Origin: Suilimivivens sp045586385
Lineage (GTDB): Bacteria > Bacillota > Clostridia > Lachnospirales > Lachnospiraceae
Assembly (NCBI GenBank): GCA_045586385.1
Contig: JAZNAE010000028.1
Coordinates: 1-51,303 of the forward strand
DNA length: 51,303 nucleotides
Reading direction: 5' to 3'
Positions 33,116 to 41,253 of the stretch are shown in pieces; position 1 is the stretch's first letter, and every line of letters begins with the position of its first letter. Below the pieces are notes generated by a model. It was not told the DNA's origin. It did not search any database and saw only the letters and a program-made list of their open reading frames with translations. The position numbers were made by a program, and so were the translations under genes.

Positions 33116-33892
33116 ATGAGGTTTAGACCATGCATAGATATACATAACGGCCGGGTAAAACAAATTGTTGGAGGCAGTCTTTGTGATGAAGGAAATCAGG
33201 CCAAAGAAAATTTTGTTTCCGAACAGACAGCTGCTTTTTTCGCCCGATTATATAAGGAAAATGAAATAAAGGGTGGACATATTATTCTCTTAAATCCCAT
33301 ATCCAGTGAATTTTATGAGAAGACAAGAAAGCAGGCGATAGAAGCATTAAAAGTATACCCGGGTGGCTTACAGGTAGGCGGCGGAATTACGCCGGAAAAT
33401 GCCGGTGAGTATCTTTCAGCCGGTGCAAGTCATGTAATTGTTACGTCCTACGTGTTTAAAGACGGCATGCTTCATATGGACAGATTAGAGGAAATGGTGA
33501 AGGCAGTTTCAAAAGAAAGACTTGTTTTGGATTTGAGTTGCCGTAAAAAGGACGGTTTATATTATATCGTTACCGACAGATGGCAGAAATATACGGATGT
33601 GGTTTTAAATGCAGAAACGATAAACATGCTTTCCGGTTATTGTGATGAATTTTTAATACATGCGGTAGATGTGGAAGGAAAGGCGAGCGGAATTGAAAAA
33701 GAACTGGTGAATCTGCTTGGCAATGCCTGTGAAATTCCTTCTACTTATGCAGGCGGAGTTCATTCTTTTGAAGATTTGGAAGCACTTAAGATGCTTGGAA
33801 AAGACAAGATAGATGTAACAATCGGAAGTGCACTTGATTTATTTGGCGGAAATATGAAATTTGAAGATGTTTTAAATTATATAAATAAATGA
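33116..33892 (+). CDS. hisA: ProFAR isomerase HisA, eukaryotic (HIS6) type
   Basis: A 258-residue TIM barrel that isomerises ProFAR to PRFAR in histidine synthesis. The N-terminus MRFRPCIDIHNGRVKQIVGGSL and the later GGIILLNP-like GGHIILLNP, LQVGGGITPENAGEYLSAGASHVIVTSYVF and STYAGGVHSFEDLE match the HIS6-like form found in eukaryotes and some Clostridia rather than the standard bacterial HisA. GGAG is six bases before the ATG at 33116; an ATG at 33104 in the same frame has no ribosome site. No other his gene is in the window. Confidence 0.88.
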   Translation: MRFRPCIDIHNGRVKQIVGGSLCDEGNQAKENFVSEQTAAFFARLYKENEIKGGHIILLNPISSEFYEKTRKQAIEALKVYPGGLQVGGGITPENAGEYLSAGASHVIVTSYVFKDGMLHMDRLEEMVKAVSKERLVLDLSCRKKDGLYYIVTDRWQKYTDVVLNAETINMLSGYCDEFLIHAVDVEGKASGIEKELVNLLGNACEIPSTYAGGVHSFEDLEALKMLGKDKIDVTIGSALDLFGGNMKFEDVLNYINK

Positions 33893-33908
33893 AAATAGTG
33901 TAAACAAA

Positions 33909-33940
33909 AAATAACCTATCTCAATCGAGATAGGTTATTT
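33909..33940. terminator. Bidirectional terminator between hisA and the cold-shock gene
   Basis: A perfect 14-bp stem (33909-33922 with 33927-33940) and loop AATC. On the minus strand it is followed by a run of T (TTTTTTG), so it ends the cold-shock transcript; on the plus strand the T-run is short. Confidence 0.8.
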
Positions 33941-34045
33941 CCTTAATCCGTTAAAACAATCTTGCAAATTCTAAATAAAATGAATAAATCATATAGCATT
34001 TATATTAAGAACAGGCACATCTTGTTACTGATTAATGCGTTATAA

Positions 34046-34246
34046 CTATAACTTAGTTACGTTTACGGCCTGAGGTCCTTTTTCTCCGTTTACTACGTCG
34101 AATTCTACGGAAGCGCCTTCTTCAAGAGACTTAAATCCTTCCATGTTTAATCCTGAGTAGTGTACGAAAACGTCGTTTCCTGCTTCATCAGAGATGAATC
34201 CGTAACCTTTTTGGTTGTTAAACCATTTTACTGTACCTTTGTTCAT
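34046..34246 (-). CDS. Cold-shock protein (CspA family)
   Basis: A 66-residue single cold-shock domain that binds single-stranded RNA/DNA as a chaperone. RNP1 is KGYGFIS and RNP2 is VFVHYSG; the start MNKGTVKWFNNQKGYGFI is typical. The frame extends upstream to 34321, but GGAGG lies seven bases before the ATG at 34246, giving the usual length. The leader is about 60 bases long, as expected for a cold-shock mRNA, although no known thermosensor fold was confirmed. Confidence 0.96.
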   Translation of the reverse strand: MNKGTVKWFNNQKGYGFISDEAGNDVFVHYSGLNMEGFKSLEEGASVEFDVVNGEKGPQAVNVTKL

Positions 34247-34311
34247 TGTAGATACCTCCAAAAAAAATAAAAAAATATAAGATAGTCGAACCGGGTGGTT
34301 ACAACAAATAC

Positions 34312-34340
34312 AGCATAGCACAGTCCTTTGTAAAAGTAAA
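34312..34340 (-). promoter_or_regulatory. Promoter of the cold-shock gene
   Basis: On the minus strand TTTACT (34340-34335), a 17-base spacer and TATGCT (34317-34312) lie about 65 bases before the ATG. Confidence 0.55.
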
Positions 34341-34474
34341 GAAAATTCCCAGTTTTATGTAATATTTTTACAGGATTCAGACATTTATGAGTTGCGTAAT
34401 AATATATTTGCATGTAAGATGAAAAGAAGTGGAAACAGAAGATGACTCAGGAGAGGAAGAGTGAAGGGAGAATT

Positions 34475-35542
34475 ATGAAAAAGTGCAAGGAATTGTTAAA
34501 TGAAATATTTATAGAAGGTTTAAGCGGAATGGCCTCCGGACTATTTGCAACATTGATCATAGGTACCATCATTCAACAGGTAGGAACATTTATTCCCGGA
34601 GTAGTAGGAGATTACCTATTTATGATGGGAAAGGTGGCAGCAGCGGTAACCGGTGCAGGTATCGGTTGCGGAACAGCCATTAAGTTAAAAGCCAGTCCGC
34701 TTGTGACTCTTTCTGCAGCGACCACCGGTATGATGGGCGCTTTTGCAAGTAAAGTGATTGCAGGAACAGTCCTTGTCGACGGAGCAATCGTATTTGCGGG
34801 ACCGGGTGAACCGTTGGGAGCATTTATAGCGGCCATTGTTGGTATTTATGTAGGAAGAATGGTATCCGGAAAAACGAAGGTGGACATTTTGGTAACACCT
34901 TTTACCTGTATTGTATCAGGTTCAGCAGTAGGACTGGTGTTTGGACCGCCCATTTCCGCCTTTATGTCATGGCTTGGCGAAATCATTAATTGGGGAACCG
35001 TGCAGGCACCATTTGTCATGGGGATTGTAGTATCTGTTCTGATGGGTATTATTTTAACCTTACCTATCAGTTCTGCAGCACTGGGGATTATCTTAGGTCT
35101 TAACGGCATTGCAGCAGGCGCAGCAACAGTAGGTTGCTGTGCGAACATGATAGGATTTGCGGTTGCATCTTTTAGAGAAAATAAAGTAAACGGTCTTTTG
35201 GCACAGGGGCTTGGGACCAGTATGCTTCAAATCGCAAATATTGTGAAGAAACCGATTATATGGCTACCCGCTATTATCACAAGTGCCATATTGGGACCGA
35301 TTTCCACGATTGTTCTTCGAATGACCAATAATGCTACCGGTTCGGGAATGGGAACGGCAGGCCTTGTAGGACAGATTAATGCTTATCAGACGATGGTAGA
35401 AAGTGGTGTGGCTCCCGGAATCGTGCTTGCTGAAATTGCGGTTATGCACTTTGTACTTCCAGCTGTATTTGCACTGATTATATCCGAGTTTATGCGTAAA
35501 AAAGGGTGGATAAAAGCAGGAGATATGGCATTAAAAGTTTAA
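34475..35542 (+). CDS. PTS-type EIIC-like membrane permease
   Basis: A 355-residue polytopic membrane protein with about ten hydrophobic segments, matching the PTS EIIC-like family: EGLSGMASGLFATLIIGTIIQQVGTFI, GAGIGCGTAIKLKASPLVTLSAATTGMMGAFAS, and later MTNNATGSGMGTAGLVGQINAYQ. Members occur alone, without EIIA/EIIB or a phosphoacceptor, as here; the substrate is unknown. The frame opens at 34442, but AAGGGAG precedes the ATG at 34475, which yields the typical MKKCKELLNEIFIEGL start. Confidence 0.88.
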   Translation: MKKCKELLNEIFIEGLSGMASGLFATLIIGTIIQQVGTFIPGVVGDYLFMMGKVAAAVTGAGIGCGTAIKLKASPLVTLSAATTGMMGAFASKVIAGTVLVDGAIVFAGPGEPLGAFIAAIVGIYVGRMVSGKTKVDILVTPFTCIVSGSAVGLVFGPPISAFMSWLGEIINWGTVQAPFVMGIVVSVLMGIILTLPISSAALGIILGLNGIAAGAATVGCCANMIGFAVASFRENKVNGLLAQGLGTSMLQIANIVKKPIIWLPAIITSAILGPISTIVLRMTNNATGSGMGTAGLVGQINAYQTMVESGVAPGIVLAEIAVMHFVLPAVFALIISEFMRKKGWIKAGDMALKV

Positions 35543-35546
35543 AAAG

Positions 35547-35575
35547 TTGCGTTGTTTGGGTATCTGTGTTAAAAT
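35547..35575 (+). promoter_or_regulatory. Promoter of the LytM-like gene
   Basis: TTGCGT (35547-35552), 17-base spacer, TAAAAT (35570-35575), 32 bases before the ATG at 35607. Confidence 0.5.
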
Positions 35576-35606
35576 GACATGAATTAACCGGAGGTAGAAA
35601 CCAATT

Positions 35607-36320
35607 ATGGAGCAGCAAAATAAAAGGAAAAGAAAGTTTGCACTGATTATTGTCTCTGAAAAAGAAGACGGAACTATCAGACAGAGAGTGATCGGTTATG
35701 CACTTGTACAGATGATATTGTTTCTTATTTTGGCCATCATGGTTGCAATCAGTTATGGATATGCATATCATGCATATGCATTGAAAGATGCAAGAGCAGA
35801 AATTGTGACTTGTATGGAAGAAATAGCAAATCTGACAGATGAAAATGAAGCACTTTCTGTTGAAAATGCTACGCTGACAAGTAAGGTTACCGTCTTAAGT
35901 GAAACAGTAAGTAAGAAGGTAGCGGCAGAAGATGAATTATCCTTTGAGACGATAGAGAATGCGTTGCCCAAAGGTTTTCCGCTTAGCGGGTCGGCATCTA
36001 TGGAAGAGACTTCAGGAGATGATGGTCCCATGCTTAAGTTTTCGGCACAGGAGGGAACCAATGTAATTACCACAGGAACGGGTACCGTAATCAGTGTAGA
36101 TGCAGATGATACATATAAAACAAAAATAGTAATTGACCACGGGAACGGGTACCAATCCGTTTACAAGAATAACGGAACCCCGCTTGTAAAGTTGGATGAA
36201 CAATTAGGAAAAGGCTATATTCTTTTTACGGTAGGTGAGGATAATCAGGAACTTGCTTATCAGGTTATACATGACGAGGAATATATTGATCCTATGTTGA
36301 TTATTGAAATCAATGGATAA
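35607..36320 (+). CDS. Membrane-anchored coiled-coil protein with degenerate LytM/M23-like domain
   Basis: A 237-residue protein: cytoplasmic basic N-terminus, one membrane segment at about 31-51, coiled coil (EEIANLTDENEALSVENATL) to about 110, then a beta-rich C-terminal domain. The latter has the M23 shape, GTGTVISVDADDTYKTKIVIDHGNGYQSVYKNNG...LVKLDEQLGKGYILFTV, but lacks the zinc ligands: no H-x-x-x-D, and the usual H-x-H strand reads AYQVIHDEE. It is therefore probably a non-catalytic LytM regulator, like EnvC or NlpD in principle. Gene ends just before a bidirectional terminator. Confidence 0.7.
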   Translation: MEQQNKRKRKFALIIVSEKEDGTIRQRVIGYALVQMILFLILAIMVAISYGYAYHAYALKDARAEIVTCMEEIANLTDENEALSVENATLTSKVTVLSETVSKKVAAEDELSFETIENALPKGFPLSGSASMEETSGDDGPMLKFSAQEGTNVITTGTGTVISVDADDTYKTKIVIDHGNGYQSVYKNNGTPLVKLDEQLGKGYILFTVGEDNQELAYQVIHDEEYIDPMLIIEING

Positions 36321-36330
36321 GATACATAAA

Positions 36331-36354
36331 AAAGCGGCACAAACGTGCCGCTTT
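36331..36354. terminator. Bidirectional terminator
   Basis: AAAGCGGCAC (36331-36340) and GTGCCGCTTT (36345-36354) with loop AAAC. On the minus strand the stem runs into TTTTTTATG, ending the YerC-like gene; on the plus strand it ends the LytM-like gene with a weaker T-rich tail. Confidence 0.8.
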
Positions 36355-36356
36355 GC

Positions 36357-36644
36357 TTATTTATTTAATCTGCTAAATACAAGATCGTAACCATCATTTC
36401 CGTAGTTTAAGGAACGGTTTACACGACTGATGGTAGCAGTAGATGCACCGGTCTGCTCTGCGATTTCCAAATAAGTTTTCTTATCTTTGAGCATGGAAGC
36501 TACTTCATATCTTTGGGATAAAGAAAGCAACTCATTTACGGTACATAAATCTTCAAAGAAGCTATAACATTCTTCTTTATTTTCAAGACATAAGATGGCT
36601 TCAAATAAATGATCAACAGCAGATGTTTGAATTTTTTTGTTCAT
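36357..36644 (-). CDS. YerC/YecD family TrpR-related regulator
   Basis: A 95-residue helical DNA-binding protein of the TrpR-like YerC/YecD family: LFEAILCLENKEECYSFFEDLCTVNELLSLSQRYEVASML followed by the recognition region TYLEIAEQTGASTATISRVNRSLNYGNDGY. Such proteins are widespread in Firmicutes; regulation targets are not clear, though a link to tryptophan or cell-cycle genes has been proposed for homologues. The start is placed at the ATG at 36644, which is preceded by GGGGAGG (minus strand). Confidence 0.9.
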   Translation of the reverse strand: MNKKIQTSAVDHLFEAILCLENKEECYSFFEDLCTVNELLSLSQRYEVASMLKDKKTYLEIAEQTGASTATISRVNRSLNYGNDGYDLVFSRLNK

Positions 36645-36737
36645 AAATAACCTCCCCGAGAACATTCGTATATTCACACAGTGATATTTTACCATATTAA
36701 AGTTTTAAAGTAAAGTACAGAAATCAAAATCCGACAC

Positions 36738-36766
36738 TTGCCATGTGGTTTTAAATACTATATACT
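36738..36766 (+). promoter_or_regulatory. Promoter of the DUF1836 gene
   Basis: TTGCCA (36738-36743), 17-base spacer, TATACT (36761-36766), 36 bases before the ATG. Confidence 0.65.
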
Positions 36767-36801
36767 ATAGTGGAAGGGTATTAATTTGAGAGGGATATAA
36801 A

Positions 36802-37443
36802 ATGACAATAGATAAAAATGACTTACTAAACAGTATTATCCAAAGTCTTGACAGGATTCAGTACATTAAGGTTGAAGATATTCCGAATATTGATTTATAT
36901 ATGGATCAAGTGACAACATTCATGGAGAGCAAGCTCAAAAGTTCCCTGAGAAATCCGGGGGAGGACAAGATTCTTACAAAAACCATGATTAATAATTATG
37001 CGAAGAATGATTTGCTTCCGCCTCCCGTTAAAAAGAAATATAACAAAGAACATGTGATCATGTTGATTTTTATATATTATTATAAAGGAATTCTTTCCAT
37101 TAATGATATTCAGGCATTATTAAATCCGATTTCGGACAAGTATTTCCAAACAAACGGAGACATTAACCTAAGTACCATTTATGAAGAAATTTTCAGTCAT
37201 GAGAAGGAACAGGCAGATGCATTGAAGGAAGATATTGTAAGCAAATATGAGACAGCAAGTAAAATGATGCAGAATGCGCCCGACGAAGATAAAGAGATGC
37301 TTCAATTGTTTTCTTTCATCGGATTGTTAGGCTTTGATGTGTATATCAAAAAGTTATTGATAGAGAAGCTGGTAGACGGATTTTGTAATCCGCCGGTGCA
37401 TACCGAAAAGGAAAAGAATTCAGAAAAGAAAAAAGATAAATAA
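36802..37443 (+). CDS. DUF1836 domain protein
   Basis: A 213-residue cytoplasmic protein. The core LTKTMINNYAKNDLLPPPVKKKYNKEHVIMLIFIYYYKGILSINDIQALLNPI is a MerR-like helix-turn-helix seen in DUF1836 proteins of Clostridia and Bacilli. These are small proteins of unknown role, probably regulators; the C-terminal part is helical and ends in a Lys-rich tail. GAGAGGG precedes the ATG and a consensus promoter lies upstream. A strong terminator follows the gene. Confidence 0.88.
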   Translation: MTIDKNDLLNSIIQSLDRIQYIKVEDIPNIDLYMDQVTTFMESKLKSSLRNPGEDKILTKTMINNYAKNDLLPPPVKKKYNKEHVIMLIFIYYYKGILSINDIQALLNPISDKYFQTNGDINLSTIYEEIFSHEKEQADALKEDIVSKYETASKMMQNAPDEDKEMLQLFSFIGLLGFDVYIKKLLIEKLVDGFCNPPVHTEKEKNSEKKKDK

Positions 37444-37447
37444 AAGG

Positions 37448-37488
37448 AACAGGCAGAAAATCCATAATGGATTATCTGCCTGTTTTTA
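37448..37488. terminator. Rho-independent terminator (probably bidirectional)
   Basis: AACAGGCAGA (37448-37457) pairs with TCTGCCTGTT (37475-37484), extended inwards by AATCC/GGATT; TTTTTATT follows on the plus strand. It ends the DUF1836 transcript and lies just after the end of the minus-strand GH9 gene at 37498. Confidence 0.85.
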
Positions 37489-37497
37489 TTTACCTTA

Positions 37498-39144
37498 TCA
37501 GAAATGGGACGGTGAGTCAAAAAATGCTGTCATAAATACCACGGGAGAATTCCAATATATCGTAATTTCGTTAGTGGAATAACTGTCGACATGGTCCACA
37601 TGGCATTTCATGGGTGGTGTACCTGCCGGAATCAGTCTCATGGCAATTTCGTCGCAAGGAGTTTTGAAAGGTCCTCCGCTGACGAAACCGGGCATCGGCA
37701 GTTCAATTCCGTCTGTTGCACTCGGGCGATTGTGAGGATTTTTATAGGCATTTTCTCCATGACCGGTAACATAACCGATACCGAGGGCATTTTTTCCTAA
37801 CAGATAATGCAGATGTTCTAAAGCAGCATTCTTGTATTTGTCAGTAGTTTCCTTTTGCTCAGATAGTAGGGATGCAAGAATAAGAAGCATGGAGCGGTTG
37901 GCAACCACCATATTACTTCCCCATACATAATCTTCAGGAGCCATACCCAGACGGTAACCGCCTTTTTCGATTATGGATAAGTACTGTCCGGATTTTTCGA
38001 ACAATGCATTTTTCATAACGGATTCTATTTCATTGCCGGCATGGTGGTTAGGATCAAACAAGATGCCGAAAAGAGCAAGTCCCGATACATCGGTCCAACC
38101 AAAATCTGTTTTGCTTACATCTGCAAATACATATTCGCGGAGTTTTGCAAGGTAGGTATCATCATTTTCAAAGTCAGTGCGGAGGAGTTCAGCACTGGCC
38201 CATAATCTTTCGTCTAAGTCACATTCATCGTCGTATTCACCTGTATTACTGCCTTCCGGATTATGAAAACCGATATAGGGATTTTCAAGTAACCATTTCC
38301 AGGATTTACGTGCTGCGATAAGTGCTGTTTCTGCAAATGCAGGTTCGAATGGTTTGTAGATACGGGATGCAAGAGCCATAACAGCGGCAAAATCAGCAAC
38401 CGCCATGGATGAAACAGGGTATATCAAAAATCTGTCATGGTCATCTTCAGGCATGATAAAATCCGCATGACAAAAAGCAGTCAGTTTATGATAGACGCCT
38501 CCGTCGTCAGCCTGCATTTTTAAGAGCCATTTCAGTTCATACAGACATTCGTTCAGGATATCCGGCATGTGGTTGCCGCTTTCCGGTATATTGACAGATT
38601 CTTTAAAACTTTCCGGAAACAGTTCATAGGCATAAAGTAAATGGGCAAGGGCAACGGCAGCAGCGGTGGAATATCTTCCATAGTCGCCGGCATCATGCCA
38701 ACCGCCGGTCATGTCGAATTCTTCCGGATGTGAAACCTTGTCAATATAGTCCTGTAAAAAAATGGAAGGAGCCGTGTGACAGGGGGCATGCGTGTATTCA
38801 CCTGCGTATTCTGCAGTCAGTCCACATCCGCAGCGCTGATAATACAGTGCCTTTATTAAATCGCATTTGAGGTTGCGGTATACATGGTCGCCGATAGAGA
38901 ATACAGGTGATTTTTCCCCGTTACCGCTTAAAATATAGTAAGTGCCCGGGGCTGTTAGCGCTGAAAAGTCAATGTGATAAGTTGCTTCACCGGCAGATGC
39001 ATCAAATCCGCCTTCGCGGGTCACACCGTCATAGACACTTCTGTGATTGTCTGCATTTATAAGCTGAAAATTGCAGGGCGTGGTGGTAATGGCTATCTTG
39101 CTTCCTTGTACCGGATACCCTACTTGGTTTACATAAATCCCCAT
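37498..39144 (-). CDS. Glycoside hydrolase family 9 enzyme without signal peptide
   Basis: A 548-residue GH9 protein: an N-terminal Ig-like (CelD_N) domain (about 1-85), then the (alpha/alpha)6 catalytic domain. Catalytic aspartates are in GGWHDAGDYGRYST (D151 or D154), substrate contacts in NPHNRPSATDG, and the proton donor E526 in STNEITIYWNSP. Most GH9 enzymes cleave beta-1,4-glucans outside the cell, but this protein starts MGIYVNQVGYPVQ with no signal peptide, so it likely acts on imported oligosaccharides. AGGAGG precedes the ATG at 39144 (minus strand). Confidence 0.9.
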   Translation of the reverse strand: MGIYVNQVGYPVQGSKIAITTTPCNFQLINADNHRSVYDGVTREGGFDASAGEATYHIDFSALTAPGTYYILSGNGEKSPVFSIGDHVYRNLKCDLIKALYYQRCGCGLTAEYAGEYTHAPCHTAPSIFLQDYIDKVSHPEEFDMTGGWHDAGDYGRYSTAAAVALAHLLYAYELFPESFKESVNIPESGNHMPDILNECLYELKWLLKMQADDGGVYHKLTAFCHADFIMPEDDHDRFLIYPVSSMAVADFAAVMALASRIYKPFEPAFAETALIAARKSWKWLLENPYIGFHNPEGSNTGEYDDECDLDERLWASAELLRTDFENDDTYLAKLREYVFADVSKTDFGWTDVSGLALFGILFDPNHHAGNEIESVMKNALFEKSGQYLSIIEKGGYRLGMAPEDYVWGSNMVVANRSMLLILASLLSEQKETTDKYKNAALEHLHYLLGKNALGIGYVTGHGENAYKNPHNRPSATDGIELPMPGFVSGGPFKTPCDEIAMRLIPAGTPPMKCHVDHVDSYSTNEITIYWNSPVVFMTAFFDSPSHF

Positions 39145-39237
39145 TGTTTATACCTCCTATTTAGAGCTGTAGTTGTTGTCTGTAATTATCATACAATGTA
39201 GAATTTTGTAAGGCAATATTTTTGTTAAATTTGTGAA

Positions 39238-39266
39238 TTGTGAAAAGAAAACGAGTATGCTATTCT
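39238..39266 (+). promoter_or_regulatory. Promoter of the EamA-family gene
   Basis: TTGTGA (39238-39243), 17-base spacer, TATTCT (39261-39266), 27 bases before the ATG at 39293. Confidence 0.5.
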
Positions 39267-39292
39267 ATTCGATGTTTTGAGGTGAATAGAAA

Positions 39293-40180
39293 ATGTGGAT
39301 GTTATTGGTTTTATTATATGGTGTCTTAAAAGGGGCAAGAGAGATTCTAAAAAAGAAAGCACTTGAAAAAAATACCGTGATGGAAGTGCTGTTCTTCTAT
39401 ACGCTGTTCGGTTTTATACTGGTATCGCCGGATGCCCCCAATGCCATGGGACTTCCGGTTAAATACTATTTTTTTATAGCCATAAAATCCTTTGTCATTT
39501 TTCTGGCATGGATATGCAGTTTTAAAGCAATTAAGAAAATGCCCATCAGCATATATGGGATACTGGATTTGTCCAGAGTTCTTTTTGCAACGATGCTGGG
39601 TGTTTTTGTCCTTGGAGAAACATTGGGATTCTTTCAGACGATAGGACTTTTACTTGTTTCCGGAGGATTGCTTTTATTAAAATATAGGCCACCGTTTATA
39701 AGGAGGTTGCTTTGCAGGCAGCAAGCAGATGCGAAGGATGCAGGAAAGACAAAGGAAGAAGTGCCGGTGCGTTATGTGGTATTTGCATTTGCATCCTGCA
39801 TGCTAAATGCCGTATCCGGTCTTCTCGATAAAATACTCATGAAGGATGTGAGCAGCTCACAACTACAGTTTTGGTATATGTTGTTTTTGGTATCTTTTTA
39901 TGGTTTATACATTCTTGTATCAAGGACAAAAATCAGATGGCAGGCTTGTAAAAGCGGTTGGATCTGGCTGCTGAGTATTTTGTTTATCATTGCAGACAGG
40001 GCACTTTTTGTGGCAAATGCAGACAGTGCAAGCAAGGTGACAGTCATGACGTTAATCAAGCAAAGCGGATGTATTGTTACGATTTTAGCAGGAAAATTTA
40101 TTTTTAAAGAAAAGAATATCGGATATAAGCTTTTTTGTGCCGGTGTGATTATAGCGGGAATTGTAGTGGCGGTTCTGTAG
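39293..40180 (+). CDS. DMT superfamily permease (EamA family)
   Basis: A 295-residue membrane protein with ten predicted helices in two EamA-like repeats: FYTLFGFILVSPDA... FKAIKKMPISIYGILDLSRVLFATMLGVFVLGETL in the first half and YMLFLVSFYGLYILV... FKEKNIGYKLFCAGVIIAGIVVAVL in the second. The E-T-L/E-K-N-I signatures of the paired EamA motif are visible. A basic loop at about 140-160 separates the halves. The substrate is unknown. Its stop codon lies inside the stem of a terminator. Confidence 0.85.
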   Translation: MWMLLVLLYGVLKGAREILKKKALEKNTVMEVLFFYTLFGFILVSPDAPNAMGLPVKYYFFIAIKSFVIFLAWICSFKAIKKMPISIYGILDLSRVLFATMLGVFVLGETLGFFQTIGLLLVSGGLLLLKYRPPFIRRLLCRQQADAKDAGKTKEEVPVRYVVFAFASCMLNAVSGLLDKILMKDVSSSQLQFWYMLFLVSFYGLYILVSRTKIRWQACKSGWIWLLSILFIIADRALFVANADSASKVTVMTLIKQSGCIVTILAGKFIFKEKNIGYKLFCAGVIIAGIVVAVL

Positions 40181-40201
40181 TGATCTACAGAACTGTTTTT
40201 T
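40172..40201 (+). terminator. Rho-independent terminator
   Basis: GTTCTGTAG (40172-40180) pairs with CTACAGAAC (40185-40193), loop TGAT, followed by TGTTTTTTG. The left arm includes the stop codon of the EamA-family gene. Confidence 0.85.
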
Positions 40202-40252
40202 GAAAAAAAATAAAAAAATGAAGATATACGGGATACACCTACGTTATAATGA

Positions 40253-40810
40253 GTGAGGGAAGTAAAGGAGGTGGAAAAAATAAGTACCGTGACAACAAAA
40301 AAATGTTCACAAAGCCGGCTGTGTGAAATGATTGATGCATATGAAAAACTTGTTTTTTCCATCTGCTACAAAATAACCGGTGACTATTTTACTGCGGAAG
40401 ATATTACCCAGGAAACCTTCCTTGCCGCATACCGGAAATATGAAACCTTTGATGGGCAGAATGAGAAGGCGTGGATTTGCCGGATTGCTACCAATAAGAG
40501 CATTGATTACATAAGAAGCAGCAATCAGAGACTGGTACCCACAGAGGAAGAATTTTTCGGCAGTATCAGAGGGGATACAAAGACACCGGAAGAGGTCTGT
40601 ATGGAAAAGGAAATCAAAGGACAGCTTGAGCAGTATTGCAGGAAGCTAAAGCCGCCATACGATGAAATCGCCAGAGAGTACTATCTGGAGGAGATGACGG
40701 CAGCACAGATTGCAAAAAAGAGGGGAATCAATTTAAAGACTGTACAGACCCAGATTTACAGGGCAAGAAGTAAATTACAAAACCTATACGGAAAGGAGGA
40801 CAACCTATGA
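40253..40810 (+). CDS. RNA polymerase sigma factor, sigma-70 family (ECF-like)
   Basis: A protein of about 173-185 residues with region 2 (YEKLVFSICYKITGDYFTAEDITQETFLAAYRKYETFDG... AWICRIATNKSIDYIR) and region 4 (LKPPYDEIAREYYLEEMTAAQIAKKRGINLKTVQTQIYRARSKL). The coordinates use the first conventional start, GTG at 40253, but this lies three bases after a TATAAT (40245-40250), upstream of the likely transcript start. AGGAGG at 40266-40271 is eight bases before an in-frame ATA (40280) that would give MSTVTTKKC; a GTG at 40289 is also possible. It overlaps the next gene by four bases. Confidence 0.88.
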   Translation: MREVKEVEKISTVTTKKCSQSRLCEMIDAYEKLVFSICYKITGDYFTAEDITQETFLAAYRKYETFDGQNEKAWICRIATNKSIDYIRSSNQRLVPTEEEFFGSIRGDTKTPEEVCMEKEIKGQLEQYCRKLKPPYDEIAREYYLEEMTAAQIAKKRGINLKTVQTQIYRARSKLQNLYGKEDNL

Positions 40811-41253
40811 GCAGATATCCTACGGATGAAGAGTTAAATCAATTCATAGAAGAAATGGAGCGGCAGGAGCTATACGCACCGAAGTATTTAAAAGAGCAAA
40901 TCGTTTTGAAAGTAAAGGAAAGTGAACGGCCAGAAACGGGGAGTAATCATCAGGTTTCCTTTCTTGTATATACTTTCAAAATGGTAGCGGGAATGGCGGC
41001 CGCCTTATTCCTTATATTCGCGATTCCGACAAGTAACGGAAGTGATTTAAGTTATGCGGCTTTTTTGGAAGAAAAAAGTGATGTAAGCCGGGAAATTCTC
41101 CAAAAGGAGGAGAACAGGCAGACAAAAGAAAGAGTGCAAAGACATCTGGAGAATGGTAAAAACAAGATTTTACAGTTTTCCGATGATGCCCGGCATGTAT
41201 TTGATATTGTGTTACAAAGAAAAGAGTTTGGAGGATATGAAAATGAAGACTAA
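40807..41253 (+). CDS. Candidate anti-sigma factor, single membrane span
   Basis: A 148-residue protein that overlaps the sigma gene by ATGA, so both are translated together. The N-terminus (DEELNQFIEEMERQELYAPKYLKEQIVLKV) is an acidic helical region of the kind that binds sigma factors; one membrane segment follows at about 53-73; the outside part is a helical, highly charged region. It lacks the H-x-x-x-C-x-x-C zinc motif of classical ZAS anti-sigma factors. Function is inferred from position and shape only. Confidence 0.65.
   Translation: MSRYPTDEELNQFIEEMERQELYAPKYLKEQIVLKVKESERPETGSNHQVSFLVYTFKMVAGMAAALFLIFAIPTSNGSDLSYAAFLEEKSDVSREILQKEENRQTKERVQRHLENGKNKILQFSDDARHVFDIVLQRKEFGGYENED

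Noticed and set aside
37591..39201. Plus-strand frames within the GH9 gene
   Set aside because: Antisense shadows; the minus-strand frame carries all GH9 motifs.
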